Source of the DNA: Bacteroidales bacterium
GTDB lineage: Bacteria > Bacteroidota > Bacteroidia > Bacteroidales > GCA-2748055
DNA: 64,000 nt
Assembly (NCBI GenBank): GCA_029210725.1
Contig: JARGFM010000013.1
Span: 1-64,000 of the forward strand
Direction: 5' to 3'
Each line of letters starts with the position of its first letter. Position 1 is the first letter of the stretch. Below the pieces are notes generated by a model. The model was not told the origin of the DNA. It saw only the letters and a program-made list of their open reading frames with translations, and ran no database searches. This document shows positions 23,745 through 32,551 of the stretch, in pieces. A program made the translations under genes and the position numbers.

Positions 23745-26576
23745 TTATCTCGAAATCAGCTCATCCCTCAGGAAATTACCTGTATAGCTATCCTTCACTC
23801 CGGCAAGCTCTTCAGGGCTCCCTTCGGCAAGAATGCTTCCTCCCTGGCTGCCACCCTCCTTGCCCAAATCAATGATGTGATCGGCCACCTTTATGACATC
23901 CATATTATGCTCGATCATGATCACCGTGTTGCCCCTGTTTACCAGCCTGGCAATTACTTCCAGCAATACCCGGACATCCTCAAAATGAAGACCCGTTGTA
24001 GGTTCATCCAGGATGTAAAGAGTTTTGCCGGTATCTTTTTTTGCCAGCTCGGCTGAAAGCTTCACCCGTTGTGACTCTCCTCCCGAAAGAGTAGTGGAAG
24101 GTTGCCCGAGTCGGATATATCCCAGTCCAACCTCCTGGAGGGTAAATAATTTCCTGCGTATGGAGGGTATACTGGAGAAGAACTCCACGGCCTGGTTAAT
24201 GGTCATCATCAGAACATCATTGATATTTTTGTCCTTGTACCTGACCTCCAGAGTTTCCCTGTTATAACGTTTTCCGTTGCACTCCTTGCAGCGTACATAT
24301 ACATCAGGCAAAAAATTCATCTCAATGGTTTGAAGGCCGGCACCACCACAGGTTTCACAACGCCCCCCTTTCACATTGAAGGAGAATCTGCTTGCTTTAT
24401 ATCCCCGTATCTTTGCATCGGGAGTCTGTTCAAACAACTTCCTGATATCGCTGAAAACGCCCGTGTAGGTCACCGGATTTGACCTGGGGGTCCGGCCCAG
24501 GGGACTCTGGTCCACTTCAATCACTTTATCAACCAGCTCAAGGCCCTCCAGTGACTCATAAGGAAGCGGCTCCCTGTTGGACCGGTAAAGCTTCTGGCTT
24601 ATAATGGGGTGCAGTGTTTCATTAATTAATGTGGATTTGCCGCTTCCGCTGACCCCTGTAACACAGATAAATTTCCCCAGCGGAAAAGCAACACTCACAT
24701 GCTTAAGGTTATTGCCGGATGCTCCGCGAAGGATCAGCAGCTCCCCGCTTCCGGATCTTCGCTTTTCAGGTACAGGGATCTTCTTTGTCAGGTTCAGGTA
24801 CTGGGCGGTAAGCGTCCGGCCCTTCAGAATCTGCTCCGGTGAACCACTTGCCACCAACTCCCCTCCCAGCCGGCCTGCCCCCGGACCCAGATCCACAATA
24901 TGATCGGCAGAAAGGATCATGTCCTTATCATGTTCCACCACGATCACTGAGTTGCCCTGGTCGCGAAGACTCTGGAGTGAAGCAATAAGCTTTCTGTTAT
25001 CCCGCTGATGCAGACCGATACTCGGTTCATCCAGTATATAAAGCACATTGACCAGCCGGGAACCAATCTGTGTAGCCAGACGGATGCGCTGACTCTCTCC
25101 CCCGGATAAAGAACGGGCACTGCGCTGCAGCGAAAGATAGTTAAGCCCCACATCCAGTAAAAATCCAAGCCTGCTTCTGATCTCTTTCAGGATGTCCCTG
25201 GCAATGATATTTTGCCGATCGTTCAGATAATCCTCCATGTGGCTGAACCACCGGGAAAGCTCCCCAATATCCATGGCCGACAGATCAGCGATATTCTTTT
25301 CATTGATCCGGAAATATAACATTTCTGCCTTCAGCCTGTTCCCTTTACAAACAGGGCAGGTCACTTTCCGGATAAATTGCCTTGCTTGCTGTTTTCCCTG
25401 CAATCCGTTTCCCTCTCCTGCATGGTTCTGTATATGGTTGATAATGCCCTCGAAACTTAAAAAATAGTTGGAGTCGGCTCCCAGAGGGGTGTTCTGCAGT
25501 TTCAGGGGCTCCTCCGATCCGAAGAGAATACAGTTCAGAGCCTGTTCGGGGATCTCCTTCACCGGGATATCCAGGCTAAAACCGTACCTGGACGCAATGG
25601 CTTCCAGTTGCCAGAATATCAGGGAATTTCTGTACTTGCCAAGGGGCTCCAGGGCCCCGCTGCGGATGCTTTTACTATCGTCCGGAATGATTTTACGAAT
25701 ATCCACGTCATTAATGGTCCCCAGTCCGTTACAGTTCGGACATGCTCCCTGTGGCGAGTTAAAGGAAAAACTGTGAGGAGCCGGTTCATTATAGGAGATT
25801 CCCGAAGTGGGACACATCAGCTGGCTGGAGAAATAGCGGGGCTCACTTCCATCCTTCTCCATGATCATGGTAACTCCCTTGCCCTGTTTCAAGGCTGTTG
25901 AGAGGGACTTTCTGAGCCTTTCCCGGTCCTTGTCCCGGACAGTGAGCCGGTCTACAACCACCTCAATATCATGATTTTTATAGCGGTCTATACGCATCCC
26001 GGGGATGAGCTCCTCAATCTCACCATCGATCCGGGCATAGATATAACCATTCCGCCTGACCTGCTCAAAGAGCTCCCGGTAATGACCCTTTCGTCCCCTC
26101 ACCACCGGAGCCAGGACATAGATTTTTTTCTCCAGAAAAGCATCCATAATGATGTTCAGGATCTGATCCTCGGTGTACTTCACCATCTTCTCGCCGGTCA
26201 CATAGGAGTACGCTTCGGATGCCCGTGCAAACAATAGTCTCAGAAAATCATAAATTTCGGTTACCGTTCCCACGGTGGAACGTGGATTCTTGTTGGTCGT
26301 TTTCTGTTCGATGGATATCACCGGACTCAGGCCGGAAATCTTGTCCACATCGGGACGTTCCATATTGCCCAGGAACTGGCGGGCATAGGCACTGAGGGTC
26401 TCCATATACCTTCTCTGTCCCTCTGCATAGATGGTATCAAAGGCCAGGGATGATTTACCACTTCCACTTAAACCGGTAATGACCGTCAGGCAGTTCCGGG
26501 GTATAGTAACATCAATGTTTTTCAGATTGTGAACCCGTGCACCCAGCACTTCTATTTGTTGCTCTTTCTTTCTCAC
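23745..26576 (-). CDS. uvrA: Excinuclease ABC subunit A (UvrA)
   Basis: This 943-residue UvrA has the first Walker A GLSGSGKS (residues 35-42), ABC signature SLSGGESQRIRLATQIGS, the second Walker A GVSGSGKST, the second signature TLSGGESQRVKLSAELAK, and both Cys4 zinc modules (CPNCNGLG, CPVCKGNR; CETCGGAG, CKECNGKR). It recognises bulky DNA damage with UvrB in nucleotide excision repair. Length is normal and there is no sign of the truncated UvrA2 form. It is transcribed leftwards with the LOG gene after it; a lytic transglycosylase gene ends 18 bases upstream of its start and could share the transcript. Confidence 0.98.
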   Translation of the reverse strand: MRKKEQQIEVLGARVHNLKNIDVTIPRNCLTVITGLSGSGKSSLAFDTIYAEGQRRYMETLSAYARQFLGNMERPDVDKISGLSPVISIEQKTTNKNPRSTVGTVTEIYDFLRLLFARASEAYSYVTGEKMVKYTEDQILNIIMDAFLEKKIYVLAPVVRGRKGHYRELFEQVRRNGYIYARIDGEIEELIPGMRIDRYKNHDIEVVVDRLTVRDKDRERLRKSLSTALKQGKGVTMIMEKDGSEPRYFSSQLMCPTSGISYNEPAPHSFSFNSPQGACPNCNGLGTINDVDIRKIIPDDSKSIRSGALEPLGKYRNSLIFWQLEAIASRYGFSLDIPVKEIPEQALNCILFGSEEPLKLQNTPLGADSNYFLSFEGIINHIQNHAGEGNGLQGKQQARQFIRKVTCPVCKGNRLKAEMLYFRINEKNIADLSAMDIGELSRWFSHMEDYLNDRQNIIARDILKEIRSRLGFLLDVGLNYLSLQRSARSLSGGESQRIRLATQIGSRLVNVLYILDEPSIGLHQRDNRKLIASLQSLRDQGNSVIVVEHDKDMILSADHIVDLGPGAGRLGGELVASGSPEQILKGRTLTAQYLNLTKKIPVPEKRRSGSGELLILRGASGNNLKHVSVAFPLGKFICVTGVSGSGKSTLINETLHPIISQKLYRSNREPLPYESLEGLELVDKVIEVDQSPLGRTPRSNPVTYTGVFSDIRKLFEQTPDAKIRGYKASRFSFNVKGGRCETCGGAGLQTIEMNFLPDVYVRCKECNGKRYNRETLEVRYKDKNINDVLMMTINQAVEFFSSIPSIRRKLFTLQEVGLGYIRLGQPSTTLSGGESQRVKLSAELAKKDTGKTLYILDEPTTGLHFEDVRVLLEVIARLVNRGNTVIMIEHNMDVIKVADHIIDLGKEGGSQGGSILAEGSPEELAGVKDSYTGNFLRDELISR

Positions 26577-26594
26577 GGCAGATTGCTTTCCCTC

Positions 26595-27566
26595 TTACTT
26601 ATGCGGGTCCCATGCATCACTGCGGCGAAAGCCTTGTTCCGGGATCAGAATCTCGTACTTCTTTCGGGAATTATTAGTTAACTGAATATCTCTTAACCAG
26701 GGATTCAGATACTTTAAAATCTTGTAATTGGTCCCATGGGCTTCTGCAAAATCAACGAAATCAGCTATGGTAGAATCCACTTCCAAGGTATATACAGGAA
26801 TTTCGGGATACATTTCTTTATCTGACAGCTTAAAACCATAGGCCGCAGGGTCTTCAAAGATAAGTTTAAAAGCCAAAACCCTGTACAGGTAGCGTGCGGT
26901 CTCTTCATTCAGGAGCAAATCATAATAATTGTCCTTTTTTTGCCGGTCGATCTGCCGGTCCATTCCCCTTCTCCCGGCATTATATGATGCGGCAGTCATG
27001 GTCCAGTTGCCATATTTCTCAAAGGAATCAATCAGGTACTGACAGGCTGCCTCTGTGGATTTTCCCACATGATAACGCTCATCCACCTCGGAGTTCACCT
27101 CCAGTCCGTAGTCCTCGGCTGTACCCTTCATCAGCTGCCAGAATCCAACAGCCTTTGCGGGAGAGACTTCCTGTGTTAAGCCACTTTCAGCCACTGCCAG
27201 GTATTTGAAATCATCGGGCACCAGGTTTTTCTTGAGCACCGGTTCGATCTGAGGAAAATAGCGATTGGCCATCTTGATCAGCCTGATGGTCTGGGAATGA
27301 AAATATGTATTGGATAGCAACTCCCTGTCCAGCGCCTCGCTGACATCAAAGAGGTCCAGGGGAACCGGTTCACCCGCAAATGTAACCTGGCCGGGGACCT
27401 GCACCCCGTAAACCGTATACGACTCTTTATCTTCAGGCTCTGCCTCGCCCGGTCCGGCTCCGGTAAAACCTGTAGCCGCCAGTCCAACCGCCAGCATAGC
27501 TGTGATGGTGAATAACACAATGAAAAGGGAATGTTTTGCCCTTCTCTCCTTCTTCTCCCAAAGCAT
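26595..27566 (-). CDS. Membrane-anchored lytic transglycosylase (SLT / MltD type)
   Basis: This 323-residue protein has an N-terminal membrane segment (residues 13-34) and a periplasmic SLT domain (about 108-225). The catalytic Glu127 lies in YLAVAESGL, followed by SPAKAVGFWQLM and the ASYNAGRRGMDR motif. It cleaves glycan strands to 1,6-anhydromuramic products. The C-terminal 75 residues (VYTLEVDSTIADFVDFAEAH and ILKYLNPWLRD) look like a single LysM-like or linker region, much shorter than the LysM repeats of MltD. The gene lies 18 bases upstream of uvrA. Confidence 0.9.
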   Translation of the reverse strand: MLWEKKERRAKHSLFIVLFTITAMLAVGLAATGFTGAGPGEAEPEDKESYTVYGVQVPGQVTFAGEPVPLDLFDVSEALDRELLSNTYFHSQTIRLIKMANRYFPQIEPVLKKNLVPDDFKYLAVAESGLTQEVSPAKAVGFWQLMKGTAEDYGLEVNSEVDERYHVGKSTEAACQYLIDSFEKYGNWTMTAASYNAGRRGMDRQIDRQKKDNYYDLLLNEETARYLYRVLAFKLIFEDPAAYGFKLSDKEMYPEIPVYTLEVDSTIADFVDFAEAHGTNYKILKYLNPWLRDIQLTNNSRKKYEILIPEQGFRRSDAWDPHK

Positions 27567-27658
27567 AATTTCTCAAAATAAAATGAAAATCCTTTTCTAC
27601 AGCAACGTGTAAAATTACTTTTTTGTTTCCATTCTGCTAAAGAAAGAGATGAAAGCTG

Positions 27659-29023
27659 CTAGAAGGTGTAGCTAAGGCCGGTATAAAGCCCCAGAGAATA
27701 GGGTCTGGTGGAAGGAAGGGTGGCATCGTTGATCGAGTTGATGAAATAACGGAACCTGGGCTCTACCATAAGACTGAGTTTCCCTCCCAGATGATAGATC
27801 ATCCCCAGGCCTGCATTGCCCGAATAATTAAAGGTGTTTACATTGGAAAGGTAACCAATCTCCTCCCTTCCCGCAGCGGTCTCCATGGTCACATAATTTC
27901 CGACCAGGATATTTGTGCTCATGCCACCCACAAGTTGTAGTTCAATGGTCCGGTCAATAAGCGAATAACGCAGGTTAAAAGGCACCTCCAGGTAATCCAG
28001 ATGCTGCCGGATACCCGCTTCAGAAGCCTCTGCCTGGCTCAGGACTCCGTTTGAGTATGCTGCTGAATTGTTTTCAGCATTGATCTTGTATCCGTTCATA
28101 TAGATATCTCCGGAATAGGCAACAATATTGCCCACCGAATTACTCACAGTCTTTATATCGGCCTGTTCTGTTCCGTTTCCGAAGAACATTTCATCGTAAA
28201 TCTGATTAAATACCTGGATACCAGTGGCCCCGATAGCAATACCGGTTCTGTTGTAATAGATCCCCGTTTCGAAGGCGAGTCTGGAATTTCTCCGGTAACT
28301 TATATGGACACCGGTAGAATATGAGAGCACTCCGGTCTCGGCAGGATTGTCAGGGACAACTCCGGCTTCAGCATCACGGAAACTGTAGAGGGGCGACAGG
28401 GAAGCACCCAGCATCCAGCGGGGATCCCTCTTCCGCTCCGGAACGCTTACCGGGAAGGGATCCTGCTGAAGATCAGGGACTGAATCCGGAAGAGGGTCCA
28501 TGCCTGGATGTTTCACCGGTTCAGGTTCTGAGGGGCTTACAGTGGCCGCTTTAACCCTTATTTCCGGTTCAGCTTCCTGTTCAGCCGGCCTCCCGCTTGC
28601 CGCCTCAGTCAGAGTTTCCATTTCACGCCCTGCTTTCACTGGCGTCTCACCAGCTTCATCTCTGGCCATGGCAATCTGCCTGGCGGCAGGAAGCGCTGAA
28701 TCCTCAGGAAACGCAGCCAGGGCTTCAACGACCTTCTGCTCCAGATTTGTAGGCTTATCTGGTCCGGCAGGCCCTTCTGCATCCGTCTCACTTATCAAAG
28801 AGTCCTCCCGGGGCAGATCGGGACTAAAATAGTGTATTCCCAGGGTAACAACCAATGCAATAGATGCTGCCGAGGCCAGCAGCAGGATATAGATCCTCTT
28901 CCTGTTACGCCCGTCATGGATTTGGCCGGAAATACCCTCCCAAACCTTTTCCGGCGGATCCACCCGGTAATTTACCAGCTTATCCTTCAGCGTTGCTCTG
29001 TTCATATCTGACTGGTCCTTCAT
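27659..29023 (-). CDS. Anti-sigma-like transmembrane protein fused to an outer-membrane-type beta-barrel
   Basis: This 454-residue protein has a cytoplasmic-type N-terminus (1-43; VNYRVDPPEKVWEGISGQI) and one strong membrane helix (44-64). A long Pro/Glu/Ala-rich linker (about 66-200) leads to a C-terminal region of amphipathic strands (about 205-454). That region includes MLGASLSPLYSF, AFETGIYYNRTGI, YLEVPFNLRYSLI, GNAGLGMIYHLG and the final PYSLGLYTGLSYTF, typical of PorT/OMP_b-brl barrels. The start overlaps the stop of the sigma gene by four bases (ATGA), which together with the N-terminus suggests an anti-sigma role. The inner-membrane helix plus outer-membrane barrel in one chain would make it span the envelope (inference). 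Confidence 0.8.
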   Translation of the reverse strand: MKDQSDMNRATLKDKLVNYRVDPPEKVWEGISGQIHDGRNRKRIYILLLASAASIALVVTLGIHYFSPDLPREDSLISETDAEGPAGPDKPTNLEQKVVEALAAFPEDSALPAARQIAMARDEAGETPVKAGREMETLTEAASGRPAEQEAEPEIRVKAATVSPSEPEPVKHPGMDPLPDSVPDLQQDPFPVSVPERKRDPRWMLGASLSPLYSFRDAEAGVVPDNPAETGVLSYSTGVHISYRRNSRLAFETGIYYNRTGIAIGATGIQVFNQIYDEMFFGNGTEQADIKTVSNSVGNIVAYSGDIYMNGYKINAENNSAAYSNGVLSQAEASEAGIRQHLDYLEVPFNLRYSLIDRTIELQLVGGMSTNILVGNYVTMETAAGREEIGYLSNVNTFNYSGNAGLGMIYHLGGKLSLMVEPRFRYFINSINDATLPSTRPYSLGLYTGLSYTF

Positions 29024-29589
29024 TTTACTAATGCTGATCCATACATGGTCCTGACCTTCTCCTGCAAAATAACCCTGGCTCTGGAAAGGTTCGACTTGGA
29101 AGTCCCCTCAGAGATTCCCAGCTCTTCACTGATCTCCTGGTGTGAGTATCCTTCGATGGCATACAGGTTAAAAACCATCCGGTACCTGGGGGTCAAAGTC
29201 TGAATCAATCCCACCAGCTCCTCGCTGGTGATCCTGTCCAGGGCCTCCTCCCCGCTTTCCTTATCATACTCCTCCTTCACCTCATCGACCCGCTGGAGAA
29301 TGATCTGGCTACGGTATTTCTCCAGTGCCGTGTTGATCATGATTCTGCGGATCCAGCCAGGCAGGGCAGCCGGATTCTTCACCTGATCCAGTTTCGTAAA
29401 TACCTTAATGAACCCCTCCTGCAAAATATCCTGGGCATCCTCTTCGCTGGTGGCATATTGCAGGCACAAACCATACATGGCTGAAGCGAAACGCCTGTAA
29501 AGCTCCTCCTGGCTTGCTGCCTTACCACGTTTGCACTTCTTTAATAATATATCCAGCGTATCTGCCAATCCAGTTTTCCTCCGAGACAA
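29020..29589 (-). CDS. ECF-type RNA polymerase sigma factor
   Basis: This 189-residue sigma-70 of the ECF class has region 2 with YATSEEDAQDILQEGFIKVF and LPGWIRRIMINTALEKYR, and region 4 with RYRMVFNLYAIEGYSHQEI and EELGISEGTSKSNLSRAR. The open frame begins at a TTG (29589); no ATG lies before region 2, so a TTG start is likely but its exact position is unsure. The next gene begins inside its stop codon, giving a sigma/anti-sigma-like pair. It is divergent from the serpin gene, with an 18-bp palindrome between them, so the sigma factor or another regulator may control both sides. Confidence 0.94.
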   Translation of the reverse strand: MSRRKTGLADTLDILLKKCKRGKAASQEELYRRFASAMYGLCLQYATSEEDAQDILQEGFIKVFTKLDQVKNPAALPGWIRRIMINTALEKYRSQIILQRVDEVKEEYDKESGEEALDRITSEELVGLIQTLTPRYRMVFNLYAIEGYSHQEISEELGISEGTSKSNLSRARVILQEKVRTMYGSALVK

Positions 29590-29654
29590 ATTTATGCAAA
29601 TTGGCAGGATTTCACATCCAATATCACAGGAACAGGATGCAAATGAGTTTACAG

Positions 29655-29672
29655 AGGTTGCGTACGCAACCT
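29655..29672. promoter_or_regulatory. 18-bp perfect palindrome between sigma and serpin genes
   Basis: AGGTTGCGTACGCAACCT equals its own reverse complement. It sits 66 bases upstream of the sigma gene and 100 bases upstream of the serpin start. A dimeric repressor or activator could bind here. No U-run follows on either strand, so it is unlikely to be a terminator. A TATTTTTG box at 29693-29700 matches the TAnnTTTG promoter element for the serpin direction, but I see no -33 TTG at the right distance. Confidence 0.5.
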
Positions 29673-29771
29673 GCAGCTGTCCTGATACGTCTTATTTTTG
29701 AAAAGGACCTGCCGGATCACCATATGGCAGCAGCGTATTCGTAGTATAAACAACGTTAATAGGCAGGAAAC

Positions 29772-30992
29772 ATGAAACCAAACAGATTTATCCTCCTGTA
29801 TTCCCTGGCACTCTCTGTGCTGGGATGCAGTTGCAGCCAGGAAATAATAGCTCCGGAATTCGACTACAATCTTAAGTCTGCCAGGCTTATCGAAACCAAC
29901 AATGAATTCGGCCTGGAGCTTCTTAAAACGGTATTGACAGCAGAAGAGGAGCCTAATGTGATGATCTCTCCGACCTCTGTCAGCATCGCACTGGGCATGG
30001 CTTATAATGGAGCCGGGACCGCCACCAGAGAGGCCTTTGAAGAGGTCCTGAACTATGAAGGGCTCACCCGGGAAGAGATCAATGAGATCACCAGAGAGCT
30101 GATCCATGTACTGGTCACCAATGTCGATGGCAACCTCCTGGAGATCGCAAACTCCATATGGTACAGGGAGGCTTTCCCGGTGGAACCCGAATTCATCAGT
30201 TTAAACAGGCACTATTTTGATGCGGAAGTAAATGAGCTTGACTTCGGGAGGGCCGATGCCGTTAAGACCATCAACGACTGGGTGAATGACCAGACACATG
30301 GCAAGATCGAAGAGATCATCGATGCCATTGATCCTGAAGAGATGATGTTCCTGATCAATGCCCTCTACTTTAACTGTGTATGGGAGGTGGAATTTGACCC
30401 GGAAAATACCCGTCAGGAAAATTTTTACAACGAAGACGGAAGCCTTTTCGGAAAGGTGGATATGATGCAGATGGAAAGTAACTTTATGGTGGCAGAGGGC
30501 AGCTCTTTCAGAGCCATAGAACTACCTTACAAAAACGGAAAATTCAATATGCTCCTGTTCCTCCCTTCCGCAGAGAGCTCCGTAGACCAGCTGGTGCAGG
30601 AGCTGGATGGTGCAAGCTGGCAAAGCTGGATCGACAGTTTCCAGGAACAGGAAGAGTTTATGGTCTTCCTTCCCAGATTCGAGTTCGAATTTAAACGTTC
30701 ACTGAAGGAGGATCTGGAAGCCATGGGACTGGAAATACCCTTTACAGACCAGGCCGACTTTAACGGAATCAGCCCCATTCCTCTATTCATTTCAGATGTG
30801 ATCCACAAGACCTATATCAAGGTGAATGAAGAAGGAACCGAGGCTGCTGCTGTAACAGCGGTCGTCATGGGAGTAACCTCTGTCGGGCCTCTGAAGGAAC
30901 TTCGTCTGGACCGCCCCTTCCTGTTTGCCATCACAGAAAAGAGCAGCCGGTCCATTCTGTTTATGGGGAAAGTGGACGAGCCGGACTATTGA
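29772..30992 (+). CDS. Serpin-family protease inhibitor lipoprotein
   Basis: This 406-residue protein has a lipoprotein-like signal (LLYSLALSVLGCSC). The full serpin fold includes VMISPTSVSIALGMAYNGA, INDWVNDQTHGKIEEII and MFLINALYFNCVWEVEF. The reactive loop begins EEGTEAAAVTAVVM (residues 353-366), an inhibitory-type hinge with small residues at P14-P9. Counting from E353 as P17 puts P1-P1' at Thr369-Ser370 with Val at P2, suggesting an elastase- or subtilisin-like target rather than a trypsin-like one (inference). Closure motif RPFLFAITEKSSRSILFMGKV is intact. It lies alone, divergent from the ECF sigma gene. Bacteroidota serpins are thought to block host or competitor proteases or the cell's own. 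Confidence 0.95.
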   Translation: MKPNRFILLYSLALSVLGCSCSQEIIAPEFDYNLKSARLIETNNEFGLELLKTVLTAEEEPNVMISPTSVSIALGMAYNGAGTATREAFEEVLNYEGLTREEINEITRELIHVLVTNVDGNLLEIANSIWYREAFPVEPEFISLNRHYFDAEVNELDFGRADAVKTINDWVNDQTHGKIEEIIDAIDPEEMMFLINALYFNCVWEVEFDPENTRQENFYNEDGSLFGKVDMMQMESNFMVAEGSSFRAIELPYKNGKFNMLLFLPSAESSVDQLVQELDGASWQSWIDSFQEQEEFMVFLPRFEFEFKRSLKEDLEAMGLEIPFTDQADFNGISPIPLFISDVIHKTYIKVNEEGTEAAAVTAVVMGVTSVGPLKELRLDRPFLFAITEKSSRSILFMGKVDEPDY

Positions 30993-31023
30993 TCCTCCCG
31001 GCAGTATATACCCGGGTTCAGGT

Positions 31024-32415
31024 CTAGATGTGTATAACCTCCCCGTAAGCGGCTGCGGCAGCTTCCATAATGGCCTCCGACATGGTGGGATGCGGATGGA
31101 CCGCTTTGATGATCTCTTCTCCGGTGGTCTCCAGTTTCCGGGCCACTACAAGTTCGGCGATCATTTCAGTCACATTGGCACCAATCATGTGCGCCCCGAG
31201 CAATTCCCCGTATTTGGCATCAAAAACCAGCTTGACAAATCCATCCTTTGCACCAGCAGCAGAAGCTTTTCCGGAAGCGGAAAAGGGAAATTTACCCACC
31301 TTCAACTCATAACCTGCATCCTTTGCAGCTTTTTCGGTCATCCCCACGGAAGCCACTTCAGGGCTGGTATAGGTACAACCTGGAATATTCGTATAATCCA
31401 CGGGCTGCGGATGATGCCCGGCAATCTTCTCCACGCAGGTAATTCCCTCTGCCGAAGCCACGTGTGCCAGGGCAGGACCACCCACAATATCTCCAATAGC
31501 GTAAACACCGTTTACATTGGTCCGGTAGTAGTCATCCACCTTTACCTTGCCTGCTTCCATCTCAATTCCAAGCTCTTCCAGTCCGATACCCTCCACATTG
31601 GGGGTCACTCCAATGGCGGAAAGAACAATTTCCGCTTCCACCTCCTGCTCGCCTTTGGGGGTCTTTATCTTTACCTTGCAGAGCTTACCGGAAGTATCGA
31701 CGGACTCCACCGAAGAGGAGGTCATGACCTTCATCTTTGACTTTTTAAAAGAGCGCTCCAGCTGCCTGGATACCTCTTCATCCTCCAATGGAACCACATT
31801 TGGCAGAAACTCCACCAGGGTCACTTCTGTCCCCATGGTATTATAGAAGTTCGCAAACTCGCTGCCGATCGCCCCTGAACCAACAACCACCATGGATTTA
31901 GGCAGGGAAGGAAGGGTCATGGCCTCCCGGTACCCGATGATTTTCTTCCCGTCCTGTTTCAGGTTGGGAAGCTCCCTGGATCTCGCTCCGGTTGCCAGAA
32001 CAATATGAGATGCTTTTACTTCCGTGACTTTTCCGTCTTTATCGCTCACCTCAACAACACCTGGAGCTTTTAATTTCCCGGTGCCCTTGATCACTTCGAT
32101 CTTATTCTTCTTAAATAAAAACTGGATCCCCTTGCTCATACCCTCGGCAACCGTCCGGCTGCGTCCGACCACCTTTTCAAAATCTGGTTTTACCGAGCCA
32201 TCAAGCACAATGCCATAGTCGGCAGCATGCAGGAAGTACTCGTATACCTGGGCACTCTTCAACAAAGATTTGGTGGGAATACATCCCCAGTTCAGGCAGA
32301 TCCCTCCCAGGGATTCACGTTCTATCACTGCAGTTTTCAATCCTAGCTGGGTGGCACGAATAGCCGCCACATAACCTCCGGGTCCACTGCCAATCACAAT
32401 AAGATCAAAATTCAT
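31024..32415 (-). CDS. lpdA: Dihydrolipoyl dehydrogenase
   Basis: This 463-residue flavoprotein has the FAD GxGxxG (VIGSGPGGYVAA), the redox disulfide GGICLNWGCIPTKS (Cys40, Cys45), the NAD motif VVGSGAIGSEFA, the second FAD motif GVYAIGDIVGGP and the C-terminal His-Glu dyad in HPHPTMSEAIMEA. It reoxidises lipoamide in 2-oxoacid dehydrogenase complexes or the glycine cleavage system. No other subunit genes of those complexes are adjacent, so it probably serves several. It ends 31 bases from the convergent serpin gene. Confidence 0.97.
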   Translation of the reverse strand: MNFDLIVIGSGPGGYVAAIRATQLGLKTAVIERESLGGICLNWGCIPTKSLLKSAQVYEYFLHAADYGIVLDGSVKPDFEKVVGRSRTVAEGMSKGIQFLFKKNKIEVIKGTGKLKAPGVVEVSDKDGKVTEVKASHIVLATGARSRELPNLKQDGKKIIGYREAMTLPSLPKSMVVVGSGAIGSEFANFYNTMGTEVTLVEFLPNVVPLEDEEVSRQLERSFKKSKMKVMTSSSVESVDTSGKLCKVKIKTPKGEQEVEAEIVLSAIGVTPNVEGIGLEELGIEMEAGKVKVDDYYRTNVNGVYAIGDIVGGPALAHVASAEGITCVEKIAGHHPQPVDYTNIPGCTYTSPEVASVGMTEKAAKDAGYELKVGKFPFSASGKASAAGAKDGFVKLVFDAKYGELLGAHMIGANVTEMIAELVVARKLETTGEEIIKAVHPHPTMSEAIMEAAAAAYGEVIHI

Positions 32416-32551
32416 TTTGCTTGGGTTTTTGTTATCTCACGAATTTACGAGATTATAACAAGCAAAACGAATTAGGGTTTAATGAATCAGTAAAAATCCG
32501 CCGGATTCATGAAGCCACGATTGAACTGTTTTTAAGGTAATAAAGCTGATT

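Noticed and set aside
30925-31740. 271-codon open frame on the plus strand opposite lpdA
   Set aside because: It overlaps the end of the serpin gene and runs antisense to the lpdA C-terminal half; cysteine- and histidine-rich shadow with no domain.
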